64,000 nt of DNA, taken from a bacterium (lineage in GTDB: Bacteria; Orphanbacterota; Orphanbacteria; Orphanbacterales; Orphanbacteraceae). Position numbers and translations under genes: made by a program. Where the stretch lies: positions 270,670 through 334,669 of the forward strand of contig JALGYY010000035.1 in NCBI GenBank assembly GCA_025782575.1, read 5' to 3'. Each line of letters starts with the position of its first letter. Position 1 is the stretch's first letter. Below, piece by piece: positions 25,932-33,863 of this stretch. The notes beneath the pieces are model-generated. The model was not told the DNA's origin and searched no databases. It was given only the letters and a program-made list of their open reading frames with translations.

Positions 25932-25960
25932 TCCGGATTCGGGGCAATTCCCCGACCGGA
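25932..25960 (+). promoter_or_regulatory. 5'-leader hairpin at the polysaccharide operon transcript start
   Basis: TCCGG (25932-25936) pairs with CCGGA (25956-25960) and CGGGG (25940-25944) with CCCCG (25950-25954), leaving a small internal loop and a CAATT loop. It lies at the predicted +1 and has no T-tract after it, so it is more likely an mRNA-stability or regulatory stem than a terminator. Confidence 0.55.
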
Positions 25961-26027
25961 GTTCTTCCCCCGCAAAACCTTGTTCAGGAGTATGCCTGAG
26001 AATTCTTTGCTAAAGAGTGCTCGACAA

Positions 26028-26059
26028 ATCGTTCGATCTCCGTGATAACGGGGGACGAT
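26028..26059 (+). promoter_or_regulatory. Leader stem-loop of unknown function
   Basis: ATCGT (26028-26032) can pair with ACGAT (26055-26059), enclosing an inner stem CCGT (26040-26043)/ACGG (26048-26051) with a GATA loop. The internal loop of 7 and 3 nt is large, so the fold is uncertain. It lies between the promoter and the terminator-like element and could take part in an antitermination switch. Confidence 0.3.
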
Positions 26060-26158
26060 ACGGGCTCACATAGGTGCGCTGCCCATTATATACAGGGCTA
26101 CCGCACTCGTCGATTCTCTTTAGCGCGGCCAATGGGCGACAGGTATCCAGTGGTTCAT

Positions 26159-26191
26159 CCGGGATCGCGCACGGCGCGGCCCGGTTTTTTT
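26159..26191 (+). terminator. Intrinsic terminator in the leader (candidate attenuator)
   Basis: CCGGG (26159-26163) pairs with CCCGG (26180-26184) and CGCGC (26166-26170) with GCGCG (26174-26178), with a 3-nt ACG loop and a small interruption (AT opposite G). The stem is followed at once by seven T residues (26185-26191). This is a textbook Rho-independent terminator. It lies about 225 nt downstream of the predicted transcription start and 32 nt before the GTG start of the first polysaccharide gene, so transcription must pass through it. Confidence 0.75.
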
Positions 26192-26223
26192 GCGCCCGGC
26201 AGGAGGCGTCGGCGGAGGCCGCG

Positions 26224-26850
26224 GTGATCAGGAATGGAAAAGAGGGCCGGATCTACCCGGTCGGGAAGCGGGGGCTGGACGTCATGATTTCCGGAGTGCT
26301 CCTGATCCTGTTCATCCCCCTGTTCGGGATGATCTCCGTGGCAATCCTGGTCGACTCCAGAGGGGGGGCGTTTTTCCGGCAGATCCGTGTGGGAAAAAAT
26401 GGAAAATTGTTCAACTTTTATAAGTTTCGGTCGATGATTCGGAATGCGGAGATGCTCCGTAAGACGTTGAGAAATCAGAATGAAGCGGAAGAGCCGCTCT
26501 TCAAGATCCGGCGTGATCCCAGAATCACCCGGGTCGGACGATTTCTTCGCGCTACGAGCTTGGATGAGTTGCCGCAATTCTGGAATGTACTTCGCGGTGA
26601 CCTCAGCCTCGTAGGGCCTAGGCCTCACCTTCCGGAAGAGGTCAAAGCCTACAGTGAGGCTCAGCAGGAAAGGCTGTCGGTCAAGCCAGGTATCACGTGC
26701 CGATGGCAGGCGGAAAACCGCTCGTCCACAAAGTTCGATGAGTGGATCGAGTCTGATCTGGAGTACATCCGGAACCGTTCTTTCCGGGCTGATCTCGCAA
26801 TTTTGTATCGGACCTTTTACACGGTCCTGACTCGGAGGAATGCCGTTTGA
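26224..26850 (+). CDS. Initiating sugar-phosphate transferase (polyprenyl-phosphate glycosyl-1-phosphate transferase, short monotopic type)
   Basis: A 208-residue catalytic-domain-only PGT that transfers a sugar-1-phosphate to undecaprenyl phosphate, starting repeat-unit synthesis. There is one hydrophobic re-entrant helix (about 15-40), then [39 protein letters not shown] (catalytic DE-type pair region) and SLVGPRP. The usual GITGLWQ segment reads [13 protein letters not shown], an unusual variant. The GTG at 26224 has GGAGG 6 nt upstream. The frame continues open to 26074 but that extension crosses the terminator and lacks similarity. A second PGT lies at 43380. Confidence 0.88.
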   Translation: MIRNGKEGRIYPVGKRGLDVMISGVLLILFIPLFGMISVAILVDSRGGAFFRQIRVGKNGKLFNFYKFRSMIRNAEMLRKTLRNQNEAEEPLFKIRRDPRITRVGRFLRATSLDELPQFWNVLRGDLSLVGPRPHLPEEVKAYSEAQQERLSVKPGITCRWQAENRSSTKFDEWIESDLEYIRNRSFRADLAILYRTFYTVLTRRNAV

Positions 26851-27710
26851 TCCGGAGATGCACAGTCGTCACACTGGCCATCCTTCTTGCGGCCGGGTTA
26901 TTCGGGTGTGGGTCTCGACCGGGGTTCGAGGGTGACTTTGCCCGGATTCCTCCCCCCGACGCGCCACAGGATGTTTTGACCGACGATGAACTCCAGGAAC
27001 TCCGCCGTCAGGAAGAGGAGGAACGTCTCCGTCAATTCGACGAGCTTCGAGAGGCTCACCTCAAGAAGTACGTGGAAGGGGACGTCGAAATCGACCCCTT
27101 CGCAACCCCTGACGTATACTCGATTTCTCACGGAGATGAAATCGGGCTCCGGTTCACGCCGCAAATCGAAATGAACAGTGTGTTCAAGGTCCGCCCGGAC
27201 GGCAAGATCGCGTTTGACCTGATCGGGGAGCTTCCCGTCGCCGGGTTGGCGCCTGCGGAACTCGCTTCGACTCTCGAGGAGCTTTACTCCGTCTATCTTC
27301 GAACACCCTCGATCAACGTCGTTCTCCGGGAGTTCGAATCCCGAAGGATTTATGTCCTGGGAGAGGTGAGAAAACCCGGGATGTATCCGTTGCTCGGCCC
27401 CTTCACGCTGATCCAGGCAATCAGTACAGCTGGTGGATGGACGCCTGATGCGCGCACTCAGGAGATCATGATCGTTCGCAAAGCGGCTGACAACACACCG
27501 TTTTCCTTCAAGGTGAACCTGAAGGAGATGATGGCGAAGGGTGAAGTATCCGGCGACTTCCACATCAGGAACCAGGACATCATCTACGTGCCCAAGGGGA
27601 AGATCGCCTCTGCGGCCGACTTTACGGGAAGACTCTTCGATATCATTCTCCCGCCGATCGACACGGCATGGAAGATTTTCCTTATCTCGGATTGGAATAG
27701 CCGGAACTGA
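26847..27710 (+). CDS. Polysaccharide export outer-membrane lipoprotein (Wza/Poly_export family)
   Basis: A 287-residue lipoprotein with a signal peptide and lipobox LFGC (Cys21). A charged coiled-coil-like linker (about 45-75) is followed by the polysaccharide export domain (SISHGDEIGLRF, VRPDGKIAFDLIGE) and an SLBB-type segment (RRIYVLGEVRKPGMYPL, LIQAISTAGG). Wza-type proteins form the outer-membrane channel for capsule or exopolysaccharide. The TTG at 26847 overlaps the previous stop, so the genes are coupled. The chain-length determinant gene follows 12 nt later. Confidence 0.9.
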   Translation: MIRRCTVVTLAILLAAGLFGCGSRPGFEGDFARIPPPDAPQDVLTDDELQELRRQEEEERLRQFDELREAHLKKYVEGDVEIDPFATPDVYSISHGDEIGLRFTPQIEMNSVFKVRPDGKIAFDLIGELPVAGLAPAELASTLEELYSVYLRTPSINVVLREFESRRIYVLGEVRKPGMYPLLGPFTLIQAISTAGGWTPDARTQEIMIVRKAADNTPFSFKVNLKEMMAKGEVSGDFHIRNQDIIYVPKGKIASAADFTGRLFDIILPPIDTAWKIFLISDWNSRN

Positions 27711-27722
27711 GGACTGAAACGT

Positions 27723-29135
27723 ATGGTCGCTGATCACATGGAGAATCAGGCTTCTTTCAATGATGCTTTGTCGCGGGATACGGCGCAGCTCACCGGGAGA
27801 GACATCTTCAAGGTGCTCTTCCGCCGGAAGTGGATCATTCTGATCTTGTTCCTGTCTACGTCGCTGTTTGTCATTCTGAAAGCGAGCAGCATCCCGACCG
27901 AATACAGTGCGACCGCCCAGGTGTTGATCAATCGTGGGCAACGGAAGAGCGCACTCGACCGGAACGTCTCTCTTCTCACCTGGGACGAAACCGTAGCGAC
28001 CGAACTTCAGATCGCGGAAAGCCGGCCTGTGATTCGGGCGGCACAGGCGATGCTCGTGGAAGAGGCTGAAGAAAACGGGACGGAACCGATCGAGATTGAG
28101 ACAAAGGGAGTGCGGTCCAAGCTTCTGGGAGAGTCAAACGTGGTGGGGCTCCAGTACACGTCGCTGATCGAATCCGAAGCGCCGCCAGTGGCAAACGCAC
28201 TTGCCCAAGCCTACATCGACTATCATAAAAAACTGTTTGCCCTCCCGGATGCTACGTCCTTCTTTGCCGAACGTGTTATCGAGGCAGAAGCGAATCTCAA
28301 GGATCTGACGCTCCGTCGGCAGCAGATCAAGGAAGAAGGAGGGGTGGGCCGTCTGAGCACACAACAGGATCAACTCCTCCACCAGATTCGCGTAATTCGA
28401 GAGACGATGGTCAGGGAGGGCCAGGAATTCGCCGGTCTCGAGGCTGAGGTCATTCAAGCCCGGAAACTGTTTTTTCAGGATGGCGTGGATGTTCCATTCG
28501 ACACACGTCGATTCGAGGACAACATCGGTGCCCTCCACGTTCTGTACAGACATAAAGACGCACTGGTCAATCTCCGCCGGGATCGGGATGAGCTTCTCAC
28601 CCTTTACACGGAGCAACATCCCCTGGCCATCGCCATCGATGAGAGGATTGTGTTCGTCGAGAGCGAAATGCATAGTGAGGCTGAACAGTTGATCCGGGTG
28701 AAAGAGAGAAACTTGGAAGTGAAGCGAGCCGAGTTGAACTCTCTCCGAGACCGCCTGGCGGAACGGAATCTGGAGCTGCGCACCATGCCGGGAATCGAGA
28801 GAGCAATCATGAATCTCGATCGCTCCATCGAGCTGGCGAGCGACGCCTACTCCGAACTTCTCGATAATCAGGTACGCATTCAGGTTTCCGAGGTCGCTTC
28901 CAGAGACTTCACGCTCTCGCTCCTTTCTGAGGCGGGAATGCCTGACGCCACAGATCCGCGCGATCCGATTCGCCTGGCGCTTGTGCCGGCGTTCAGCTTG
29001 CTGCTCGGAATCAGCCTCGCCTTCTTCGTGGAGACGATGGATCACTCTCTGAAGAGCAGAGAGGATGTGGAGCGCTATATCGGACTTTCCGTGCTTGCGT
29101 CCATTCCCCATCGCAAGAAAGCGCTGACCAGCTGA
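27723..29135 (+). CDS. Polysaccharide chain-length determinant / co-polymerase (Wzz-GNVR type)
   Basis: A 470-residue inner-membrane protein. A cytoplasmic N terminus is followed by a transmembrane helix at about 37-57 (WIILILFLSTSLFVIL). A long periplasmic, largely coiled-coil region spans about 180-370. The GNVR-like segment (FTLSLLSEAGMPDATDPRDP) and a second helix near 420-440 come next, then a short basic tail. It lacks the fused kinase domain; the adjacent gene encodes a separate ATPase, as in split Wzc systems. It controls polymer length and couples the periplasmic and outer-membrane export parts. Confidence 0.87.
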   Translation: MVADHMENQASFNDALSRDTAQLTGRDIFKVLFRRKWIILILFLSTSLFVILKASSIPTEYSATAQVLINRGQRKSALDRNVSLLTWDETVATELQIAESRPVIRAAQAMLVEEAEENGTEPIEIETKGVRSKLLGESNVVGLQYTSLIESEAPPVANALAQAYIDYHKKLFALPDATSFFAERVIEAEANLKDLTLRRQQIKEEGGVGRLSTQQDQLLHQIRVIRETMVREGQEFAGLEAEVIQARKLFFQDGVDVPFDTRRFEDNIGALHVLYRHKDALVNLRRDRDELLTLYTEQHPLAIAIDERIVFVESEMHSEAEQLIRVKERNLEVKRAELNSLRDRLAERNLELRTMPGIERAIMNLDRSIELASDAYSELLDNQVRIQVSEVASRDFTLSLLSEAGMPDATDPRDPIRLALVPAFSLLLGISLAFFVETMDHSLKSREDVERYIGLSVLASIPHRKKALTS

Positions 29136-29144
29136 GGTGTCTTT

Positions 29145-29885
29145 ATGAGCAAGATCTACGAGGCGTTGAATCGGGCGAAAGAAAGGGGAGAGGATCAACC
29201 TGGAGAGCCCACGCCTGAAAGCGGCGAAACGGAAACGGTCACGATTCCGGCGGAATTACGAGAGGTCTGGAATTATTACGAGACACTCCATAGTGCAATC
29301 GACAAGGCTCTGAAGGGAGTCGGCGGCCGCACCATTCTCTTCGCCTCATCAGTGGAGGGGGAGGGGACCACGACTGTCCTCGCGGAATATGCGACTACAA
29401 TGGCTCGGAGCATCGACAAGGGGGCGCTGATTGTCGACGCCAATCTTCGGACACCCTCTCTTCATGATGTGTTCGGCGTCAGTAACGACTATGGATTGGC
29501 GGACGTCATCCGCGACGGAACCGACCCGAACAGGGCCATCCACACGATTATCGATCGAACTCTCTCTCTCCTTCCCGCTGGAAACATATCGAGTTCGCCC
29601 ACTTCGCTGCTGACCTCGGGGCGGATCACCCGATTTCTGGATTCGGTAAAGGAGCAATACGGAACAATCTTGATCGATGCCCCGCCGATTCTCCCTTATG
29701 CCGAAGCACTCCATCTCGCCGCTACGGCCGACGGCGTCGTGTTCGTGGTTGAGTCTGAGAGAACCAAGCGCGAAATTGTCGGGCGGGCGAAGGACTCTCT
29801 GAGCGGGGCTGGGGCTAACATCCTTGGTGTGGTCATGAATCACCGCCGATTCGTCATTCCCGAGTTTCTCTACCGGCAGTTGTAG
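29145..29885 (+). CDS. CpsD/CapB-type tyrosine-kinase-like ATPase with altered Walker A
   Basis: A 246-residue protein of the BY-kinase/MinD-like family that normally autophosphorylates and controls the Wzz partner. It begins MSKIYEALNRAKE, common in such split kinases. It has Walker A' LIVDANLRTPSLH (about 95-107) and Walker B ILIDAPPIL. The P-loop reads GEGTTTV (72-78): the invariant Lys of GEGKST is Thr75. The C terminus has a single Tyr (FLYRQL) rather than a tyrosine cluster. It may therefore be a regulatory rather than active kinase. Thr variants at this site are known in some family members, so this is not proof of inactivity. Confidence 0.85.
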   Translation: MSKIYEALNRAKERGEDQPGEPTPESGETETVTIPAELREVWNYYETLHSAIDKALKGVGGRTILFASSVEGEGTTTVLAEYATTMARSIDKGALIVDANLRTPSLHDVFGVSNDYGLADVIRDGTDPNRAIHTIIDRTLSLLPAGNISSSPTSLLTSGRITRFLDSVKEQYGTILIDAPPILPYAEALHLAATADGVVFVVESERTKREIVGRAKDSLSGAGANILGVVMNHRRFVIPEFLYRQL

Positions 29886-29929
29886 CAGCCCTTATTGAGA
29901 GCCGGGTGGGCTGAATAACCCGAGCAGGA

Positions 29930-31171
29930 ATGGGTGCGCTGACCGATCCGATCACATTCAGAACTTCGGCGGATGAGACAACGGACGCGTATTACCGGTC
30001 CGTTCTGAACCGCCTCATGCCGGCATTGTTACACGAGACGGGTGGTGAGGGAACAGCGACCCTCATTTTGAGCGGCAGTCTCGCTTTGGGGGAAGGCCGT
30101 TCTTTCTTTCTGGGAGAGGGACGAACTGAACCGGGAAGTGACATTGATCTATACGTTGTCGTAGAAGATGACCGTGTAGAGAAGTTGCAGACCGATCGAG
30201 CATCGATCATTGAACGCGTCCGCCAGGCGGCGGATGCGGATGACATAGTGATCGACATCGGGTTTACGTCGAAGCCGGTCCTCGATCAGCTGGAACCGAC
30301 GATCATGAACTGCAATCTGTTGCACCACGGCAGAGTACTGCACGGCGATCCCTCCGTTCTGGCCGGACGAGAGAATTGTCCCTTTGAGGCAATCCCGGCG
30401 TGGGACGGTTTCGTCCTGTTGCTGAACCGGGCCGCCGAGGAGATTTCCGAACTCAGGCTCAGGCCTGAAGGAGAGCAGGAGGCGCGGGCCAGCTGGTACA
30501 GAACGGGAAAGACGATTCGCGATCTCGGGACGAGCGCCCTGGTCGTGGCCGGCCGGTACCACCCCATACTTGCCGAGCGGAAAGAAAGAGTTCGCCTGCT
30601 TGTCGAGCAGGAGGGGTTGGAAAGCAGGGCCGTCGGTTTTCTGGACGACTTTTCGTTCTGGAGTGATTCGAAGTCTGCGTCTGAACCGGGCAGCCTCCCA
30701 GGTAACGGTCCCGAGCACTTCCGGCAGGCCATGCAAAAGAAGAGCCTGTATGTCGGCGCATTCTGGGAGTGGGAATCAGCGCTGTTCTTTACGGACTGCC
30801 GCGAGCCCCGTGGAGAGACACTCCGCCGCCGGGTCCGGCGATGGCTCGAGTATGTAGCGGAGAATCGCGAAGGCAGTTGGCGATCAGCGGCGAGGCAAGC
30901 GCTGCGAGGATTTCCCGCGACCCCGATCATCGCGAACTCGATGGCGGCCGTACTGCTGCTTCTCTGCTGGACCCCTCTGACAGGGGACGAGCCGACCGCC
31001 GAGGACCGTAAACGTCTTGCAGAAGCGCATGCGCTCACGCCGGCGTCAAGGGGGGTAGGCGGATCTGACTATGCGACGTCGTGGATCGCGCTTCGGAACG
31101 ATGTTTGTGCATTCTGGAACCGGGAAGTGATGGGTGGGACAAGACCCGCACTTGCCCTGGAGCAATTGTGA
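29930..31171 (+). CDS. Nucleotidyltransferase-superfamily protein of unknown function
   Basis: A 413-residue protein whose N-terminal third carries the polymerase-beta-type nucleotidyltransferase core: GS at 49-50 within LSGSLALGEG, then DID (Asp71, Asp73) in GSDIDLYVVV and a likely third acidic residue Asp108 in VIDIG. The GS and DxD are separated by a longer insertion than usual. The C-terminal part is helical and unrecognised. Relatives transfer nucleotides to small molecules, proteins or RNA; the substrate here is unknown. It overlaps the following phosphodiesterase-like gene (GTGA). A role in polysaccharide or lipid-linked-sugar modification is only inferred from position. Confidence 0.6.
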   Translation: MGALTDPITFRTSADETTDAYYRSVLNRLMPALLHETGGEGTATLILSGSLALGEGRSFFLGEGRTEPGSDIDLYVVVEDDRVEKLQTDRASIIERVRQAADADDIVIDIGFTSKPVLDQLEPTIMNCNLLHHGRVLHGDPSVLAGRENCPFEAIPAWDGFVLLLNRAAEEISELRLRPEGEQEARASWYRTGKTIRDLGTSALVVAGRYHPILAERKERVRLLVEQEGLESRAVGFLDDFSFWSDSKSASEPGSLPGNGPEHFRQAMQKKSLYVGAFWEWESALFFTDCREPRGETLRRRVRRWLEYVAENREGSWRSAARQALRGFPATPIIANSMAAVLLLLCWTPLTGDEPTAEDRKRLAEAHALTPASRGVGGSDYATSWIALRNDVCAFWNREVMGGTRPALALEQL

Positions 31172-32337
31172 AACGACTGACACTCGCCGTGCTGATTGAC
31201 GCGTTCGGCCATGATCTTCTGCAGGAACATGAGTTTCTGCCGGAGTTGGCCGACAGGCGTCCGCTTCGCACTGTTCTCGGCTTCAGTTCGGCAGCCATCC
31301 CCACACTTCTTACGGGCCGGTGGCCGGACGAACATGGGCGTTGGTTTCTCTACCGGCGCGCCCCCGAAAGCAGCCCTTTCGGTTTCGCCCGCTATCTCGC
31401 CCCCTTCGAAAAGGTACCTGTTCTCGGACGACGGGTACGAAGAGTCTTCGAAGATTCATTCGCGGTTCAATGTCCCCTCACGGAGTACTACCACCTCTAT
31501 GGAATTCCGCTCCGCCATCTCCCTCAATTCGATCTTCCAGGGAGAAGATCAATCTACGGGACTCACGCGATCGACGGCGTCGAGAACCTGTTCGATCGTC
31601 TTGAATCGAAGAGGATTCCCCATCGTATCTGGACATGGTCGACTCCGGAAGAGGAGAACTTCCGCAGTCTCGTTGATACGGTTAAACAGGGCGACCACTC
31701 GTTTCTTTTTCTTTATGCGCCCGTTCTTGACGGCGTGATGCACGGAACAGGGACGCAGTCAGACGAGACGGCTGATACCATGCGGCGGAACGAAGAGGGA
31801 ATCCGCGAGGCCGTGCGCGCGGCTCGTCGTAGCTACGACGAAGTGGTGCTATACGTTTTTTCTGACCATGGGATGGTGGACACGCAACGGGTGATCGATG
31901 TAATGGGCCGTATCCGCGCTCTGCCGTTCCGTGAAGGAGAGGACTACCTGCCGTTTTATGATTCAACATTCGCACGGTTCTGGTTCTTCGACAAACAGGC
32001 GGAGAAGGCGATCCTCACCGAGCTGGTCACGATTGACGGCGGCCGTCTACTGAACGAAGACGATCTACGCAAGCAGCACGTCTGGTACCCGAACGGTGAT
32101 TACGGCAACGCTATCTATCTGGCCGATGCAGGGACTGTGATTGCGCCATCTTTCATGGGCGAGAAAGCTCCGCTCGCCATGCACGGCTACCACCCGGACG
32201 ACAAAGGGTCGAGCGGTATGCTCCTCGCGAGCCGGGAAGTAGCCCCCGAAGTCCGTGGCATCGTCGATATGGCAGCCTTCCTCGAGGGGGAGGCCGGCTG
32301 GGCCTATCAGGGAGAGAAGCATGGGGCGATTTCGTGA
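31168..32337 (+). CDS. Alkaline-phosphatase-superfamily (type I phosphodiesterase/nucleotide pyrophosphatase-like) protein
   Basis: A 389-residue protein with the metal-binding start LAVLIDAFGHD (Asp11), a nucleophile-region segment GFSSAAIPTLLTGRWPDEHG (about 38-57) and FSDHGMVDT (about 231-239), all typical of the AlkP/NPP superfamily. No signal peptide or membrane helix is obvious, so it may be cytoplasmic. The GTG at 31168 overlaps the previous stop; the longer in-frame start at 31081 is inside the nucleotidyltransferase gene. Substrate unknown. It overlaps the flippase gene. Confidence 0.75.
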   Translation: MKRLTLAVLIDAFGHDLLQEHEFLPELADRRPLRTVLGFSSAAIPTLLTGRWPDEHGRWFLYRRAPESSPFGFARYLAPFEKVPVLGRRVRRVFEDSFAVQCPLTEYYHLYGIPLRHLPQFDLPGRRSIYGTHAIDGVENLFDRLESKRIPHRIWTWSTPEEENFRSLVDTVKQGDHSFLFLYAPVLDGVMHGTGTQSDETADTMRRNEEGIREAVRAARRSYDEVVLYVFSDHGMVDTQRVIDVMGRIRALPFREGEDYLPFYDSTFARFWFFDKQAEKAILTELVTIDGGRLLNEDDLRKQHVWYPNGDYGNAIYLADAGTVIAPSFMGEKAPLAMHGYHPDDKGSSGMLLASREVAPEVRGIVDMAAFLEGEAGWAYQGEKHGAIS

Positions 32338-33821
32338 CAACCACCGCCAGGGCCTCACGGGCCGTTCCGTGGAGCCTGGCCGCGAAGGCACTCCGGTTCG
32401 CGTTCTCGCTCGCGACAACCATGATCGTCGTACGGCTTCTATCCCCTCACGACTATGGAGTGTTGGCGATCGTAAGGACGGCGGCGGCGTTTGTGGCGGC
32501 CTTTGCCGGACTCGGGATGGCGAATGCCGTCATCCGGTTTCTGCCGGAACGGGAAACTCTTGGATCAGGTTCCCGATCACTGGTCCGATTCGCCACTCTG
32601 ATACAGCTCTTCGGTTGGATTCTTTTTCTGATTCTGATCTTCATGCTCAGGAGCCGGATCGATGCACTCTATGGGAGCCCGATCGGGACCCCTCTCCTCG
32701 CAGCCGTCGCGTTTTTATCCGGCAACATGCTCTTCACTGTGCTCCAAAGTTCGTTGACTTCGACGTTTCGCACCAAACGGCTCGCCGCACTCCAGATCCC
32801 TCTCAGCATTCTCATTCTGATTCTCTCCTGGCTGGCCCTTCGATCGGGTTACGGCGTGATCGGCGTTCTTGGAGCGGCATCTCTTCCGTATCTTGCCGCG
32901 GCGGTCCTCTTCGGTCCGTCCATGCTCCGTGTGCTCAAGGGAGGGAAATCACCCCGAGAGGGGAAACGGATTCTCTCCTACGGCCTGCCGCTCGCCGTTG
33001 TGGAAGTGTTCAATCTGATCACGTGGCGCCAATCGGAGACGCTTTTGCTCGGTCACTTCCACGGTCCGGAGCAGGCTGGCATTTTCGATATCGCCTATCG
33101 GTTGCCCCAGCTCCTCGTCGAATTCATCCCCGAAACGATCTGGCCTCTCGTTCTCGCGGCGTTTGTCGAGGTCTACACAAGAAAGAAGGAAATGCTGGGC
33201 GAAATGATCGGCCACTATTTCCGCATACTGTTCTTCCTGGTAACTCCGATCACTCTTTTTGGAGCACTCTACGGCGACCTGCTCATCGAAACACTCTACG
33301 GAGCGGATCGAGCTATCTCGGGGAACTACGCCAGGATTTTCTTTCTTGTCTTTCATGTCTCTTTTTACGGAACACCCTATTCAATGGCGATCTATCTCCT
33401 CGAGAAGACATGGATCAACCTGGTTCTCGCCGGCCTGTTCGCCCTCGTGAATATCGGCCTCGATCTGATTCTGATTCCTCGTTACGGGCTGGCGGGGGCG
33501 GTGCCTCCCGTGGCGCTCGCCGTCGGGATCTCACCGTTCCTGCGGGCCTGGGTGGTGCGCCGGATTCATGGCTCGATTCGACCGCCCTGGGCATTCATCG
33601 GCAAATGCTATCTGGCAGCGGCTCCTATATTGCTTTTCTATCCGCTGAGAAGCGTCCTGGCAGTACCAATCGCGCTATTAGTTATCGCTGTTCTATCGGT
33701 GATCACCACAGTCTTTGCCCTCCGGGTCGTCCGCATACTCGGCCCCGAGGAATTAATCTGGATCCGGCAGGCCGATTTGCCGGGGGCGGAGAAGATAATT
33801 AAATGGTTCAGCAAGGAATAA
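32334..33821 (+). CDS. Polysaccharide flippase (Wzx/MATE-like oligosaccharide transporter)
   Basis: A 495-residue very hydrophobic protein with about 12-14 predicted membrane helices, opening with AVPWSLAAKALRFAFSLATT, a typical start for Wzx-type flippases, and containing LLGHFHGPEQAGIFDIAYRL (the usual FxPEQxGxFxxA region). It flips undecaprenyl-PP-linked repeat units across the inner membrane. A GTG start at 32334 overlaps the previous stop. A competing 515-codon frame over the same interval is the hydrophilic antiframe and was rejected. Confidence 0.88.
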   Translation: MTTTARASRAVPWSLAAKALRFAFSLATTMIVVRLLSPHDYGVLAIVRTAAAFVAAFAGLGMANAVIRFLPERETLGSGSRSLVRFATLIQLFGWILFLILIFMLRSRIDALYGSPIGTPLLAAVAFLSGNMLFTVLQSSLTSTFRTKRLAALQIPLSILILILSWLALRSGYGVIGVLGAASLPYLAAAVLFGPSMLRVLKGGKSPREGKRILSYGLPLAVVEVFNLITWRQSETLLLGHFHGPEQAGIFDIAYRLPQLLVEFIPETIWPLVLAAFVEVYTRKKEMLGEMIGHYFRILFFLVTPITLFGALYGDLLIETLYGADRAISGNYARIFFLVFHVSFYGTPYSMAIYLLEKTWINLVLAGLFALVNIGLDLILIPRYGLAGAVPPVALAVGISPFLRAWVVRRIHGSIRPPWAFIGKCYLAAAPILLFYPLRSVLAVPIALLVIAVLSVITTVFALRVVRILGPEELIWIRQADLPGAEKIIKWFSKE

Positions 33822-33863
33822 TTTTTCGTTCAATCAATCAACCTATGACTCGGGAGAAGGACC

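Larger units (their letters stand above)
25712..26223. other. Divergent intergenic control region (about 510 bp, no protein gene)
   Basis: The longest gene-free stretch in the window. It holds the two divergent promoters (25811-25839 on -, 25899-25927 on +), a strong hairpin at the predicted 5' end of the + transcript, two more potential hairpins and an intrinsic terminator at 26159-26191. A 17-codon frame (25992-26045) starts with ATG one base after AGGAG; that spacing is too short for a normal ribosome-binding site, so it is not called a gene. No tRNA or insertion-sequence remnant is visible. Confidence 0.7.

Noticed and set aside
26074-26223. Extension of the first sugar transferase to an upstream ATG at 26074
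   Set aside because: The extra 50 residues have no family similarity, would be translated through the terminator stem, and a good GGAGG site precedes the GTG at 26224.
25712-26223. JUMPstart/ops (RfaH) element in the polysaccharide leader
   Set aside because: I looked for the GGCGGTAGCNTG pattern and did not find it; a factor-dependent antitermination mechanism remains only a possibility.
26898-27941. A 347-codon open frame on the - strand across the export lipoprotein and Wzz-like genes
   Set aside because: Antisense to two well-supported genes and with low-complexity composition.
32255-33802. A 515-codon + frame overlapping the flippase
   Set aside because: The other frame gives a 12-14 helix flippase with family motifs; this one is hydrophilic and Arg/Ser/Pro rich.
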